Shown: one piece after another, positions 22,136 through 33,514 of the stretch
How positions within the stretch are numbered: position 1 is the first letter of the stretch
Layout: each line of letters starts with the position of its first letter
DNA from: Lumbricus terrestris
Taxonomy: Eukaryota; Annelida; Clitellata; Crassiclitellata; Lumbricidae
Direction of reading: 5' to 3'
Length of the DNA: 64,000 bases
NCBI GenBank assembly: GCA_949752735.1
Contig: OX457047.1
Span: forward strand, 41,045,874 to 41,109,873
The notes under the pieces: generated by a model
The model's database searches: none
What the model was told of the DNA's origin: nothing
What the model saw: only the letters and a program-made list of their open reading frames with translations
Made by a program: the position numbers and the translations under genes

Positions 22136-22270
22136 GAAAACTCCGCCACTGATCTCACTCTGGCAGTGCCAGTCCCAAGCCTGGATAAACAGAGGAGGGC
22201 GACGATAATGGTGATCTTTGCTATCAAGCAGTGTCGCTAAACTGCTACTAGCCTATTACTATAATAGATG
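22136..22270 (+). mobile_element. 115-bp CCAAGCCTGG repeat family copy
   Basis: ACTCCGCCACTG, CTCTGGCAGTGCCAGTCCCA, GCCTGGATAAA, GAGGAGGGCGACG and GTGTCGCTAAACTGC in order; one of the best-kept copies. Confidence 0.8.
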
Positions 22271-22862
22271 GTATTTCTCCTATAGGGCCTACCTAGGAGG
22301 CGGTGTGATCAACCTGCTAGGCCTACCCATATTGTTTCACCTCCACTTGGATAGTCTCAGATTGCTTAGGATTTGAGGATCATGTCCAGCTCATTGAAAA
22401 TTATGCTGTCGGGCTCGACGATCTCTTGATGCCATGCATATATTATGCACTCTAGTTGCTCGTGGGTTGCATGATTTTCACCTGTAACACTATGTGGTTT
22501 TTGGCTATGCTACACTGGTCAGGATGCTGTGTGCTTCCCCAATTATTTTTGGGCTTTTCTGGTCATGTTAATCATTATTCGTCTCCATTTCCTCCCTGAG
22601 GATACTACCTCCTCAGCTGCATGTATGTTCTATAGCGGATTCCAACCTCTGTACTGTTGCCCTGTTGGATTGGGGGGGGGGGGGGGAAACATGCACCGCA
22701 CAACATGCTCAGTTGCTCCCATCGGTCAAGGCCTCCTTCAAGCACCCGTTGAGGAAAACTTTTGTTTTTTAAGATGATAGGAAAATGTGCCGTTTTAGAA
22801 TTTTTGACTGTCGTGATCGACTTAACTGGATCAGGTACGTGGGAAGGTCACTCATATCATTT
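22271..22862. other. Unassigned sequence
   Basis: Contains a G16 homopolymer near 22672; otherwise no structure recognised. Confidence 0.4.
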
Positions 22863-23190
22863 TCATATAATGTCTTGTCTTGTCTTGTCACATCTTGTCT
22901 TGTCTTGTCTTGACTTGTATTGTTTTGTTTTGTCTTGTCTTGTCTCATCTCATCTTATCTAATTTTATATTATCTTATGTCATCTTGTTGCATCCTATCC
23001 TATCCCATTCTTATCTGATTTTATATTATCTTATGTCATCTTGTTGCATCCTATCCTATCCCATTCTTATCTGATTTTATATTATCTTATGTCATCTTGT
23101 TGCATCCTATCCTATCCCATTCTTATCTGATTTTATATTATCTTATGTCATCTTGTTGCATCCTATCCTATCCCATTCTATCCTAATTTA
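22863..23190. repeat. (TGTCT)n tract passing into a 56-bp minisatellite
   Basis: Pentanucleotide TGTCT repeats (22863-22955) decay into nearly four copies of a 56-bp unit containing TTTTATATTATCTTATGTCA and GCATCCTATCCTATCCCATT, starting at 22963, 23019, 23075 and 23131. Units are almost identical, so the larger array is younger than the pentamer tract. Confidence 0.92.
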
Positions 23191-25049
23191 TCCGATCTTC
23201 TTTAATCCAATCCAATCATATTCTAATATGTCTTTATAGTTTGACCTTCGAGCGCCTCAAAGTAGTTTTCACTGAAAGATGCAAAATAAATGCTCTGAAT
23301 GAGTGAATGAATCAACGAACGAATGAATTACTTAAAGATTACTTGAGATTACAGACATGCATACATGCATCGGTGAAACAGGAGATGTGAAAGTGCTGCG
23401 TGAGATAAACGTATTCGCTTACATGTAAATAAAACACCTCTATCGGCTTTGTTTCACCGACGCGTGGGGTAGGCAATACTTAAAAAAACTAGCAACGCCT
23501 CCTGTCGGACCACACGGGTCAGGATGAGCTCATACTTCTACTGCATGAGCCCATTCAAGTAATACTACCTCGCTGATTGTGGGCGGCGAGTTAGTCGATT
23601 GCAGAGCCCTCACTCGTGCTGATAATAGCCGACCTACATGTATATTGGAAGCTACCTACAAATAATGTGTTCGGTGTAATTTTTATTGCAATTTGATATC
23701 TATAATTGAGGTGTTTAGCAGTCTGATTGATTTTCTTTGTTTTCAGGATAATATGTTGAGTTCTACTCATGCGCTCACAAAGTAAATTTTCATCTCGATT
23801 TTTTAAAGCATAAAGCAGTGGGTGATTTTACGAAAGACAACAATATTTAATACTTCATTAAATCGTTGATATTTTCATAAAGTCTAAGCTCATATTTATC
23901 ATTTTAGTGAACGATCCCGCATCTTATCTAGCGTAATTTGACTCTGCTCTAAAGGGGAAATGTTAAATGAGGTACTGACAAGTCATTATACTCGGCAAGA
24001 ATAATATTCTCGCCAACCCTTGGAATCTTCTGGTTAGATAGCCGACCGCCAGGCTATTGTTTTGTGGACTCCACAACAGCATACTTTACAGTAAATAACA
24101 CAGGTGTGTATCAAGCCAATGTTATTCCCTTGTTGTCAAGAAATATCGCTAAACTCTGAACCTATGGAAATTTCAATAATGCCGCACGAAAGTTGTTCCA
24201 ATATAATTATGGTTTACTCTTCAAACAACAACACATACGTATGTTGGTAAACTCTTGAGTGAGAGGAATTATTACAATGCAGTAAGTATTTGAAAGCGAA
24301 AGTTCAAGCCTATTTTTACGACACCTTTTAAACGAAGTGAATAAATGTTAGGCCTATATAAACATGCAAATGATCTTACGGGTATTTTTGAGAAACAATA
24401 TAAATTATAAGGATGTTTATTACGAACAATAATTAGTATTGTTCAGCCCTGTTGAGCCTTTGTCGTTCAATCGTGCGATTAAGCGTTTTGAACATTGGGA
24501 GGAGGGTGTTATCAAGTACAATTGAATTGTATAAAATGCAGTTCTACTGTAGGCCTCACCATCGTATGCGTTTCTACAGGAAGTCTAAATTTTGGATATA
24601 AATTTCTCATTAATTTCCCACTTCTGCTTTCGGTCTACCACTTCAAATAATCGGGTTTGTGGAGCTATTATACGACTATACGGATTTACAACTGACTAAT
24701 TGCTATAAGTATGTTAACCTAACTGTCACAATTTATTTCATAATGTAGACGTAATAGCACAATTACACTGAGTACACGAATCCATTTAATAGAATAAACA
24801 CTGAATATATATATATACACACACACATATATATATATATAGATTATATATATAAAGCCATGCATAAATGTAAATATGTAAACCTTGTTTCGTTATTTAA
24901 TGTGCAGACCATGATTAGAGCTATTACTTGCATGTAAACAGACGTCATGCAGGAGGTCTTCACTGTTACTAGACATTTGTTTTTTCAAGCGATCGGATTC
25001 TGAATGAGAGCGATAAGAAAGTCGGCAGATTTCTATCTTCGACGAAAGA
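23191..25049. other. Unassigned unique sequence
   Basis: About 1.9 kb of AT-rich sequence with no recognised element and no supportable exon; a short (AT/AC)n block lies near 24805-24850. One of the longest repeat-poor intervals of the window. Confidence 0.45.
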
Positions 25050-25642
25050 TGAAGAACACTGAGGAGGAGGAGGAGGAGAAGGAGGAGGAGGAGGAGGAGA
25101 TTGTGGACGATGAAGAGGTGGAGGAGGACGAGGAGGAGGACGAGGAATGGGAGGAGGAGGTGGAGGAGGAATAGGAGAAGTGGAGGAGGAGGAGGAGGAG
25201 GAGGAGGAGGAGGAGGAGGAGGAAACTGAGTCTCTTCTTGTTCGGTCTAGAGTCGACCCCGGCGGAAAACACTTATCCCCTTTCCACAAACGAAAGCGGC
25301 TCAGAGATGGTAAGCGGGTGAGAGGGAAAGAGAGAGAGAGATAATGGGTGGGGAACTAAAGATAGAGAGAGATAAAGGAAGATAAAGAGAACAAAGCGCC
25401 GAAGATAGGAGAAGCAATAGGAAGAGACATACAGACAGACCGACAAACAGGCAGACAGACAGACAGACAGGCAGTCATACAGACAGGCAAACAGACATGC
25501 AGACAGACAGGCAGACAGACAGGCAGGCAGACAGACAGACAGGCAGACAGACAGACAGGCAGACAGGCAGACAGACAGACAGGCAGACAGACCTTCAGAC
25601 AGGGAAAGAGAGCAACAGAGACAGTTAGATAGAGAGAGACAT

Positions 25643-25675
<33 letters not shown>

Positions 25676-25690
25676 GACAGATGTGAAAAA
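25050..25690. repeat. GGA and GACA microsatellites
   Basis: (GGA)n purine tract at about 25052-25225, then GAGA-rich sequence, then (GACA)n with GGCA variants at about 25430-25675. Confidence 0.95.
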
Positions 25691-26115
25691 AATATTCCGG
25701 AGAAGTTGAAATTCATTCTGGGACGGCTAGTAGTCGTCAATATCCGTCGGAGCAAAGGTGTCGTGGAACGCAATGGCGTTGAAACGCTGGATTATAATGG
25801 CCATACGCAGGAAAAGACGACTGGTTTCTCTCATGTCACCGGTTACCGTTAGGGCCTATAGAGATGCAGCTGTTAATTGAACCGAGATAATTCTATGCCT
25901 ACTTCGACTTGACAAGTCCTATTTGCTAAGAATTTAAAATAAAAACAGACAAAACATAAGAAGGTACTTTTTAAACAGTATCAATTTAGAGGCAGATCTT
26001 GAGATGTGATAGCTAAATAAGGAGCTGAATCAATAACTTAGGCGATACCTGTGTTTATGTAAAGTCAGTAGATCTCGTTTTTAAGGTGTCGTTTTCCACT
26101 GTTTTTCATCCATTC
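25691..26115. other. Unassigned sequence
   Basis: No gene or repeat recognised apart from one TTTTTAAGGTGTCG motif near 26079. Confidence 0.4.
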
Positions 26116-26119
26116 ATTA

Positions 26120-26770
26120 GAATGATTAGATGCATTTATACAGCGCCTCTTCAAGGGGGTTACTCAGAGGAGCTCCCAACCTCATCGCGGCCAAGTAAAA
26201 CTATCTTAAGATGAGAGAGGAAAACTTGAGAAGGATTTTTAGAAAGAGAGCGGAGTGTCAAAGGAAGATTATTCCAGGTTGAGGGTCCTACCACCGAGAG
26301 AGACGGTTCTGCATAGTGGAGGTACGAGCAAAAGGGACTGAGAGCAGAGCTTGTTCAGTCGAACGAAGGGAGCGGAAATGGCGAGAACTAATAGTAGGGC
26401 TACAGAAGAGATCCTATACTCAATTCGCTGCTTGATTGGGAGCCAGTGGTGAACGTCACGCATATAGCCGAAGATGTGACTGAAATTGGGTATGCGGCCA
26501 ATAGGCGGGCTGCAGAGCGCAGGACGCGGCCAAGGCAACTCAGACGGGCAATTGGTAGGCCAGCATAGAGATAACAGCAGTAGTCAAGTCTGGTGGTGAC
26601 AAAAGAATGGACACGGGTTGCAGCAGCAGTAGGAGTGAGCGAACGAGCAACAGTGTGTAGTTGACGCAGTTGATAATAAAAGGCACGGTTGAGTGAGTGA
26701 ATGTGTTAAGCAAAAGTGAGCTCTTGGTCCAGGTATTGCAAGAGAACAAGCTAAAACCAGTCGACTATTG
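26120..26770 (-). mobile_element. CR1/L2-like LINE, 3' fragment
   Basis: Minus-strand translation gives, across frameshifts, DYCCYLYAGLP, RVLRSAARL, YMRDVHHWLPIKQRIEYRI and a late PPLCRTVSLGGRTLNLE-like region. These match the thumb/C-terminal blocks of CR1/L2/Jockey-group LINE reverse transcriptases. It ends in the GGGAGCTCCTCTGAGTAACC / GAAGAGGCGCTGTATAAATG tail. Several indels, so it is dead. Confidence 0.75.
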
Positions 26771-27635
26771 CATCCCATTGTAGTTAGATCTATTTAGGTC
26801 TTACGTGAACGACTATCTGAGTTTTACGGCACTTAGTCGTTGCATTTTCCTGGAATGCTGGAAATGTCCGTTAAAACTTATAGTAGGAGATGCATCGTAT
26901 CGGGTTGTTGACTCAATTTTGTTTTACTTATGACTACGAGAGTTTTCGTAAAAGAGGTGTTCAATTAGTTTATGGTTCTTGGTGGTGATTTGTATGCTAG
27001 GCGAACATTGTCTGAAGGGCGTGGTTACAACAACTAGGCAGGCAGCCCTCGCAACAACAACCGTATCTCAGTTTGTTTTACGGCCCCTAGGTGTCGCTAC
27101 TGTCTCTAACACCGCAACCTTCGATAAATACATCTTCCTCGGACACAGAGCCACCTCTCATGTAATCGTTCGTGACGTAGACGCTGTGTGCGGATGAGTC
27201 ATGCGCCAGCTGGCGGCCAGGGAGTAAACGTCAGTGGTGGTAGGGGTAGCAGTAGCCACTTGACCCGTCGGTCTTCAGCGGGCGCTTGTAAACATCGTCG
27301 TTTTCTTCATCTCTGGTCTGGCGGAGGACAAAGAAACTAATTGAGCAGACGAGATTATTATGTGCATTGATGTCGGATCAGCGCAAGACGTCTGTGCAGC
27401 TCTGATGACGTGGCAGCCGCTGCTGATTTTTTCCCTCTCCGGGATATTACGACCAACTATATCATTGACGATATCCTATCGCTACTCCACGACTGGTTAA
27501 AATAGGTCAAGTGAGGAAGTGAGGAGGCAATCATGTAACTATGTTAGCAGCCCGATGAGCAGACCTGAGATTTAAGCAAGTCTGTATAAGTGGGAAATGA
27601 AACAGCAAGCCATTCTGGATGTAAGTAAGTAAGAT
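26771..27635. other. Unassigned, partly GC-rich sequence
   Basis: The interval 27000-27500 has more coding-like composition than its neighbours (e.g. 27180-27300) but no frame gives a recognisable protein. It could hold 5' exon or regulatory sequence of an unseen gene. Confidence 0.3.
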
Positions 27636-28850
27636 ATTAGGCATAGATGTAAAACAAGGGATGGAAACGAAATAAAAAAGGGGAAAAGTCGTTTTATTAA
27701 AATAATGAAAGACTGAAATACGACAAAAAACGGAAAGTGACAAATAAATGGACTTTGTTGCATCTTGTACTACAGTTTAAAATTGAAAACCTTGTTTATG
27801 CAATTAAATTTTAACCCTCAGGCTACCAAGCTTTTTTGTAACACTGACTACCAAGGGGGGGGGGTGGTTACTACCACCCCCTGGATTTTGGGTTTGGTTT
27901 GAGATATCATAACTTGTAATACACCATTTGATTCAGCATTAATTTCTGCACAAAATGGTATATTTAGGTTCAGAAAATATGAATGCCCCTCGAAATTATG
28001 AATTTTTTACCATGGGTACCCGTCGATTCCACAAATTGTATACTTACGCATAAGGAATATATTAGATTCTGTGTGTTTTATACATGATTTATATATAAAA
28101 AGTAGTTTACATATAATAAAGTCCAATATTCAACTATAAAAACTAGTAATAAGTCTGTTTTATGTTCAATCAAAACAAAAAAACATGTTTTAGCCGCTGA
28201 AAAACGTTTACGCAAACATATCGGCTTGCGTTGTAAAAAAACCCCCAACATTTTCACACATTTTAATTTATTTTGAGCACTTCCGGTCATCAAAAGACAA
28301 ATAATTTAGTATCAGAAAATAGCCCTAAATGCCCTCTACAGAATGGCATAATTTATTTCTATTAAAAAATAAATTATGGATAAGTTATAATAGCAAAAAC
28401 ATGACAATGTTATGAAAATAAAACACCTTTATATATATTTTAATTTATTTTGAGCACTTCCGGTTGTCAAAAGACAACTCAGTGAGCATGGAAATGTAGC
28501 CCCACATTCCCTCTATAGAATGGTATAATTTGTGTCTCTTAATATTAAAGGGCAGAAAAGTTACAGACGATATTCTAGAGGGGTGGTGGTATCCACCCCC
28601 CCCCCTGGTACCTTGGGTATATCGGGTGCAACTTTTGAACGGTAGGGGCATCATCAAACATTTTAGCTCAAAATGTGTCCCAATGAACCCTCTACAGCTA
28701 CCAATTTTTTCAAAATTTTATTCCAGACGAAACGCGTTTGATTTGCGAAAAACCTAGGGGGGTGGCAACCACCCACCCCCCTTGGTAGCCCGAGGGTTAA
28801 TCAACAAGCAAATAACACAGGTTACACTAAGTAAAAGGGTCAAGTAGGCT
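27636..28850. repeat. Interspersed repeat family R, copy 2 (hosts a piggyBac-like MITE)
   Basis: Left part 27636-27814 and right part from 28797 resume family R (compare 16246-16640): GGCATAGATGTA, GATGGAAACG, GTCGTTTTATT, CGACAAAAAACGGAAA, TTGTTTATGCAATT. The middle is a TTAA-flanked insertion. Confidence 0.75.
27815..28796. mobile_element. piggyBac-like non-autonomous element
   Basis: Flanked by TTAA on both sides (27811-27814, 28797-28800), with inverted ends CCCTCAGGCTACCAAG and CTTGGTAGCCCGAGGG. TTAA plus CCC-initial termini is the piggyBac pattern. The 982-bp interior has a tandem duplication of about 177 bp (TTTTGAGCACTTCCGGT at about 28271 and 28448), G runs near both ends and no transposase frame. 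The family R copy at 16602 keeps the uninterrupted TTAA. Confidence 0.85.
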
Positions 28851-29155
28851 AGTGATCTGAATTAGCGGAATCCTTGAAAATACGGAGACAGCGTAATAGA
28901 TATCAGACGAAAATAACATTAAGAAAAATAAATTCAGACAGTAAATCAATAAATGTGGTCACAGAAATAAAAAAAACGGGGGGAAAACGAGACGAAAAAT
29001 TAAAAAGCGAACTTTTTCGAGAAGAATAAAAAACGAAAGAAACGTTTTTTGACAGCTATGATATTATGCATGCAATACGAGAACGAGCGACCAGTTCACT
29101 CCCTCGCCGTCCAGCCTTCCCACGGACAGCGCAGGGCGGTATATTCAGTGCCACT
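28851..29155. other. A-rich continuation, possibly family R
   Basis: Repeated GACGAAAA, AAAAACGG and AAAACGAAAG words resemble the A-rich part of family R, but the boundary is unclear. Confidence 0.35.
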
Positions 29156-29282
29156 GACTTAGCCAGGATTGCACAAGTGAAGCAGAAATCTTGGACCAAA
29201 ATATATCGTTGGTGGGGATTCGAACTCCAAACTGTTCGCACTGATAGTTCAGCACATTAAACCACTACACCAAGAACTCTAT
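29156..29282 (-). mobile_element. tRNA-derived SINE head (family C)
   Basis: On the minus strand: box A-like TTGGTGTAGTGGTTTAATG and box B GGAGTTCGAATCCCC at tRNA-like spacing, followed by a body. It is not a tRNA gene because no acceptor-stem pairing or cloverleaf could be drawn. Confidence 0.6.
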
Positions 29283-29469
29283 ACCGTACTAGAGGACTGG
29301 CTACTTGTGAAAATAATAATATTTGCGTGGGTCCATTACACTTTCGATCGCGGCTGTCGCCCATCATAAAATTCTCTTTCTATTACTAAAGATTATATTT
29401 TGGAAATATTTTACTTTGAAAACATAATTATTCGTCAATCTCCCTTCATAAATAAATAAATAAATGTAG

Positions 29470-29612
29470 GCCTATTGCAGGCTGTCTGTTGAGTTAAGAT
29501 TTGTGTATTCTGTGATCTCCGTTCTTGTGAATTGTTTAAACTGCATAATTGTACATTTTAACCGATTGCGGTGTGTCAACCGAATTGTTTCAATAAAGAT
29601 AGTATTAAATAC
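29470..29612 (+). mobile_element. SINE family B, 3' half
   Basis: GCAGGCTGTCTGTTGAG, GATTTGTGTATTCTGTGATC, GTTTAAACTGCATAATTGTA and a CAATAAAG end match 11334-11478; the tRNA head is absent (5' truncation). Confidence 0.8.
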
Positions 29613-29789
29613 AATTAACTGAATGCTTTAAAACTATGCAGAAAAAGATGTGAATTAGCCTATTCCCGGGGGATTTAAATTATCGTCCAAAACAAGCCAC
29701 ATAACTTTTACGATTTACGTTTCCACTCCTGTGTATAAGCAATCCTTGCCACTACATTAGTTTAACCACTGACTGTTTGCATAATTATA

Positions 29790-30146
29790 CCCGAATCCCA
29801 AGCCTTATAGCACTTCAGATATATTTTATTTCCGTAAACTGGAAGCTGGATGAACGATGAAAACATGATAATACTGCTGACGTATTGCAGTATCATTAGA
29901 AGCTGGATGAGCATATAAACTAAAAAAATTAGAAGTTGGATGAGCGACGAAATCATGGGTTTTATGCTAAATTGTAACCGTGAAACTAGAGGCTGGATGA
30001 ACGATCAAAATATTTTTAGTTGAAGTAGAAGTTGGACGAATAACGAAACTGTGATATAGTAAAATTAGAAGTTGGATGAGCGATGAAAAAATGACTAAAA
30101 ACATGTTTTAAACAATTTTACGATGCTATACGGCTTGGGATTCGGG
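29790..30146. mobile_element. TIR element with TA flanks and internal subrepeats
   Basis: The ends CCCGAATCCCAAGCC (left) and GGCTTGGGATTCGGG (right) extend into a 25-bp imperfect inverted repeat, flanked by TA(TA). The interior contains six spaced copies of AGAAGYTGGATGARCGA at 30-60 base intervals. 357 bp, non-coding. TA flanks suggest Tc1/mariner, but the superfamily is not established. Confidence 0.7.
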
Positions 30147-30194
30147 TATATATGCTCACTGTTTCACTCTCCCTGTCTGTACAGTGTACACATG

Positions 30195-30315
30195 TCTTTT
30201 GTATCTCAGAAAGCTCGCATCAAAATTTATCCCAGTCTGGGATTTGAACCTGCGACCTCTCGATCGACAGTCATCCTCGCTAACCACTGCTCCATCGCGC
30301 AACACTGTCCTGTCA
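30195..30315 (-). mobile_element. tRNA-derived SINE head (family D)
   Basis: On the minus strand: GATGGAGCAGTGGTTAGCGA (box A-like) and GCAGGTTCAAATCCCAG (box B) separated by about 35 bases. Flanking sequence is not tRNA-like, so SINE rather than tRNA gene. Confidence 0.6.
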
Positions 30316-30654
30316 TAAGCAGGTTAAAATTCAACGGTCCAGCGTTGGTTTCTTTCAGGGCAATGTTGAGAGCTGACCGAGTCGGGCTCTACTCGTCGCG
30401 TTCCTGGGAATCGTTGAAGTTAAACCGATGTAGATAAATGAGGTTCGGACGGATTCAAACCATGGCCAGTCTCGTGGCAGACGCAGTGCTAAGCAGAGGG
30501 GCGGTTTCGTTGGTAGTGTAGAGTGTATATAGGGTGTACAGCTGCCACGTGCAGCAGCTCTGGACAAGCTTTTCTCAAGCATCGTGAGGTACTCGACGAA
30601 AAAGGCGCCACATCCCTCGACTCCTCCTCCCTCGTGTATACAACTCTAGCGAGT

Positions 30655-31725
30655 GATAAATAAGCGGAGAAAGAGAGAGAGACAGGCAAACAGACAGACA
30701 GATAGAGAGGTATAGAGAGACGGAGACAGACAGAGTGATGCATACAAAGACAAAAGAGTGGCAGGCACATAGTGGTAGAAAAATTTGTTGACACAAACAG
30801 AGACAAAGACAACCAGAGAGAGACAGACTAAGAGGCACAAAAACAAACAGAGAAACAGACAAACAGAAAGGGAAAGGCTTAGAGACACAGAGTCAAGCAG
30901 AGAAACAGACAAGCAGGCAGAGAGAAAGATATAGTCAGTGAGATAAAGAAACATGCACTGGCAAAGCTAAGTAAACGGAGCAGGTATAACTTAAGCAATT
31001 CCTAGGATAAAACGGCAAGCCAAAAAGACTGGCATTGACAGAGATACAAAGCAACAGGTAGGCGCATAGACAGACAGACACACACATACAGACATGAAGA
31101 CCTATGCATACAGACAAAGAGACACCGAGGCAAACAGGGACACAGACATGCAGAAACAGCGTCATAGACAGAAACAGAAACAGAGAGACAGCGAGACAGT
31201 GAGACAGATAGACATAGAAAGAGTGACACTGAGACTGCCATTTAAAAAGATGGAAAGCAAAAGGTAGACAGACAGGCATGCAGACAAAGAAGCACATAGA
31301 CAAACAGGGACATAGACAGACAGACAGACAGAAAAAGAGACAGAGACAGCACCAGAGAGACATAGACAGAGACAGAGAAAGAGTGACACTGAGACGCACA
31401 AACAGACCTAGGTTTGCCCTGGAGGGAAAGGGTTTGCGGCGCCATGGTCCTCCCCATCACCATCAGCAACCCTTCAGCTTCCGTCCGCAGCATCTCTCGC
31501 ATCATCCGTTATAACTTCTCCGCCTCCTGTTCTATGTCCAAAGCATCGTTTGTTTATAAATTTCCAATCGGAGCCGTTGGCTCCAACGATTGGGTCAGAC
31601 CGGAGGCGATTTGACGCCTTGGGGGCAGATAGAAAGAGGCAGGCAGGTAAACAAGCAGACAAACAGACAGACGGACAGACGCATAAACCGATATACAGAC
31701 GGACAGACAGACAGGCGATCGGACG
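30655..31725. repeat. GACA/GAGA low-complexity tracts
   Basis: Long imperfect GACA-rich stretches at 30665-30945, 31040-31410 and 31635-31720. ORFs on both strands (Leu/Cys/Val/Ser-rich or Arg/Gln-rich) come from this composition. The short interval 31415-31625 is non-repetitive but unassigned. Confidence 0.9.
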
Positions 31726-32045
31726 GATGGATGGAAGGATAAAAGGATAAACAGCGATATGCCTGTCTACAGAAAATCATAGTTGTTTAACACGGGTTTT
31801 TTTTCGTTTTTTTAAAAACTTTTTTCCAAAAGCGTCGCATTTATGTTTTTTTTCGTACCGTTTTAATCCGTTTTCTTTTATGTAACTTTATTTATTTATA
31901 TGCTTTTACTGCTTTCAACTTGGGATCCTATGGTTTAGATATCAGGCTTGTATCACTTCATCGGTTGTTGTCGACATTACTTTATTCGTTCACGATGTAA
32001 TTTGATGTAGGCCACTAATTGACGCTCAACCTCTTTCAATCATTG
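31726..32045. other. Unassigned T-rich sequence
   Basis: T-rich words (TTTTTTTCGTTTT, TACCGTTTTAATCCG) resemble the A-rich part of family R in reverse; no gene. Confidence 0.35.
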
Positions 32046-32049
32046 TTCA

Positions 32050-32170
32050 TTAGATGCATTTGTATAGCGTGTCTTCAAGAGGGCTATTCAGGGGCGCTAC
32101 CAACCTCAGCACGGGAAACGAAAGCTGTCCCAAGATGAGAGAGGAAAGCCTGGCTTTCACCGACCCTGAC
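32050..32170 (-). mobile_element. LINE 3'-end fragment
   Basis: TTGTATAGCGTGTCTTCAAG and CAGGGGCGCTACCAACCTCA, followed by CAAGATGAGAGAGGAAA, match the minus-strand LINE end at 26130-26230. Confidence 0.7.
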
Positions 32171-32205
32171 TATAATACGGTTAATCCCAATCCCAGGCTT
32201 TCGCT

Positions 32206-32417
32206 CAAGGCCGTAGCCAGGATTTGATTTCGGGGGTTGTTTCTTCAGTTTCCCGTCCGAAAAAGATGATGACCTTTTTTTCGGGGCGTGTTTTCATGGT
32301 TTATTTCATGGTTTTTAAATCATGTGCTCTAGTAAATGCATTCTTTTATTTTTTATGTTTTCCATTGGGGGGGGGGGGTGTTCAAGCACCCAAAACATCC
32401 CCCTAGCTACGGCCTTG
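32206..32417. mobile_element. hAT-like MITE (CAAGGCCGTAGCCAGG ends)
   Basis: Inverted ends CAAGGCCGTAGCCAGG and CCCTAGCTACGGCCTTG; interior GAAAAAGATGATGACCTTTT resembles the shared hairpin core; G11 run near the right end. No matching octamer flanks, so flank decay or a deletion is assumed. Confidence 0.65.
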
Positions 32418-32469
32418 CAGTTTCGATAATTATGTCTAATCCTCGAACAATTCCAGCATAAGTAACTAG

Positions 32470-32595
32470 AATTGAATTCCGCCGCTGGTTGCTCTCTGCT
32501 AGTGCCAGTCCGAAACCTGGATAAAGGAGAAGGGCGACACTAATCATCTTTGATATGGCAGAGTCGTTCAACATGTAACAAGTCAAAGTGACTGT
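32470..32595 (+). mobile_element. 115-bp CCAAGCCTGG repeat family copy
   Basis: TTCCGCCGCTGGTTGC, GCCAGTCCGAAACCTGGATA, AGGGCGACACTAATC and GAGTCGTTCAACATG in family order. Confidence 0.7.
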
Positions 32596-32748
32596 CAAAC
32601 AATTCAGATAGTTATGAATTAACCGAATTTTCCTCGGCAGCCTTACTTCGCGCGGTGCACTTTGCTTACACCACAGCTCCTCCACACACTTATGTCCCCG
32701 CATCCAATGTTGAGACGCTCGAAGTATAGAGAATGGAGCGATTCGAGT

Positions 32749-32783
32749 ATTCGAGTATCCGACTGTTTGTCGGATACTCGAAT
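32749..32783. repeat. Perfect 15-bp hairpin
   Basis: ATTCGAGTATCCGAC, loop TGTTT, GTCGGATACTCGAAT. A further ATTCGAGTATTCGAGT just upstream could pair alternatively. Confidence 0.85.
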
Positions 32784-32919
32784 GAATTGCGCTGATACCA
32801 TCGCGAGGATGATTCGGATTGCAGCCAATCAGCGACCGACTCCAGGACAGCGCCATCTGGCCAGCATAAAAGCGTGACTGTTTCATGGCGCTAAACCAGC
32901 ATAAGTGTCTGACTTTGGA

Positions 32920-33439
32920 CAACGGTGCTCAAGAGTTGTATACAATGGACGTGTGGCTATTGTGATTAATATCAAAATTCGTGTGGCCACTCATTGACCA
33001 GAAGAGGGGGGAAAGAGAACAACGAGGAGGGAGAGGAAGAGGATGAAAAGGAAGGGGAGAGGGAAGAGGAAGAAAGGAGGAGGAAGAAGAAGAGTAGGAG
33101 GAGGAAAAGGAAGAAAAATAAGAGGTCCACTAAACTTTCTATATAACTAACCAGCCCGGCACCCTATAGGCCTAAGTCATCTTCCAAGCCCATTCTCGTC
33201 TAATAAGACTATAGGCATTCACTACTAACACAGCACTTGAGTTTGCCATTGTTGGCTCTGTATCCCGGAATAGCCTTGCAGAGATACAAATCACGGCGCA
33301 CACAGGAACCTTAACTGATGGGCAGCTGTAACCCATGATACTGAAAGACCTCATAACAATAAATTCATAGAAAATTATAGGTTATGCAGCATCTAAGCCA
33401 TGTATATAGTTTCGAATGCATTTACATTTCCCGCTAAAA
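32920..33439. other. Unassigned, includes a polypurine tract
   Basis: GGA/GAA-rich purine tract at about 33004-33122; the rest is unassigned. Confidence 0.45.
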
Positions 33440-33514
33440 TGCGACGCTAGCCAATCAGTTTGCCGCCTTTCGCCCGTCCGCTACTCCCTTAGTGCTGCTC
33501 TGCTAGCGCTGCTG
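33440..33514 (+). promoter_or_regulatory. Speculative promoter and 5' non-coding exon
   Basis: A CCAAT box (GCTAGCCAATCAG, 33447-33459) precedes GC-richer sequence ending in a strong donor (GCTGCTG|GTGAGT, exon end 33514). It lies 4.5 kb upstream of the protocadherin acceptor at 38001 on the same strand. The link is inference; another donor-like site (TTTTTACAG|GTGGGT) at 36509 is closer. Confidence 0.2.

Noticed and set aside
29156..30315. tRNA genes
   Set aside because: Box A and B are present but no acceptor stem or full cloverleaf can be drawn, and the sequence continues as a SINE body.
30489..31780. Cys/Leu/Ser-rich ORFs resembling membrane proteins
   Set aside because: They come from GACA/GAGA repeats read in reverse; no start context, no flanking domains.
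32407..32922. 171-codon minus-strand ORF
   Set aside because: It covers a MITE end, a 115-bp repeat copy and a hairpin; no domain-like content.
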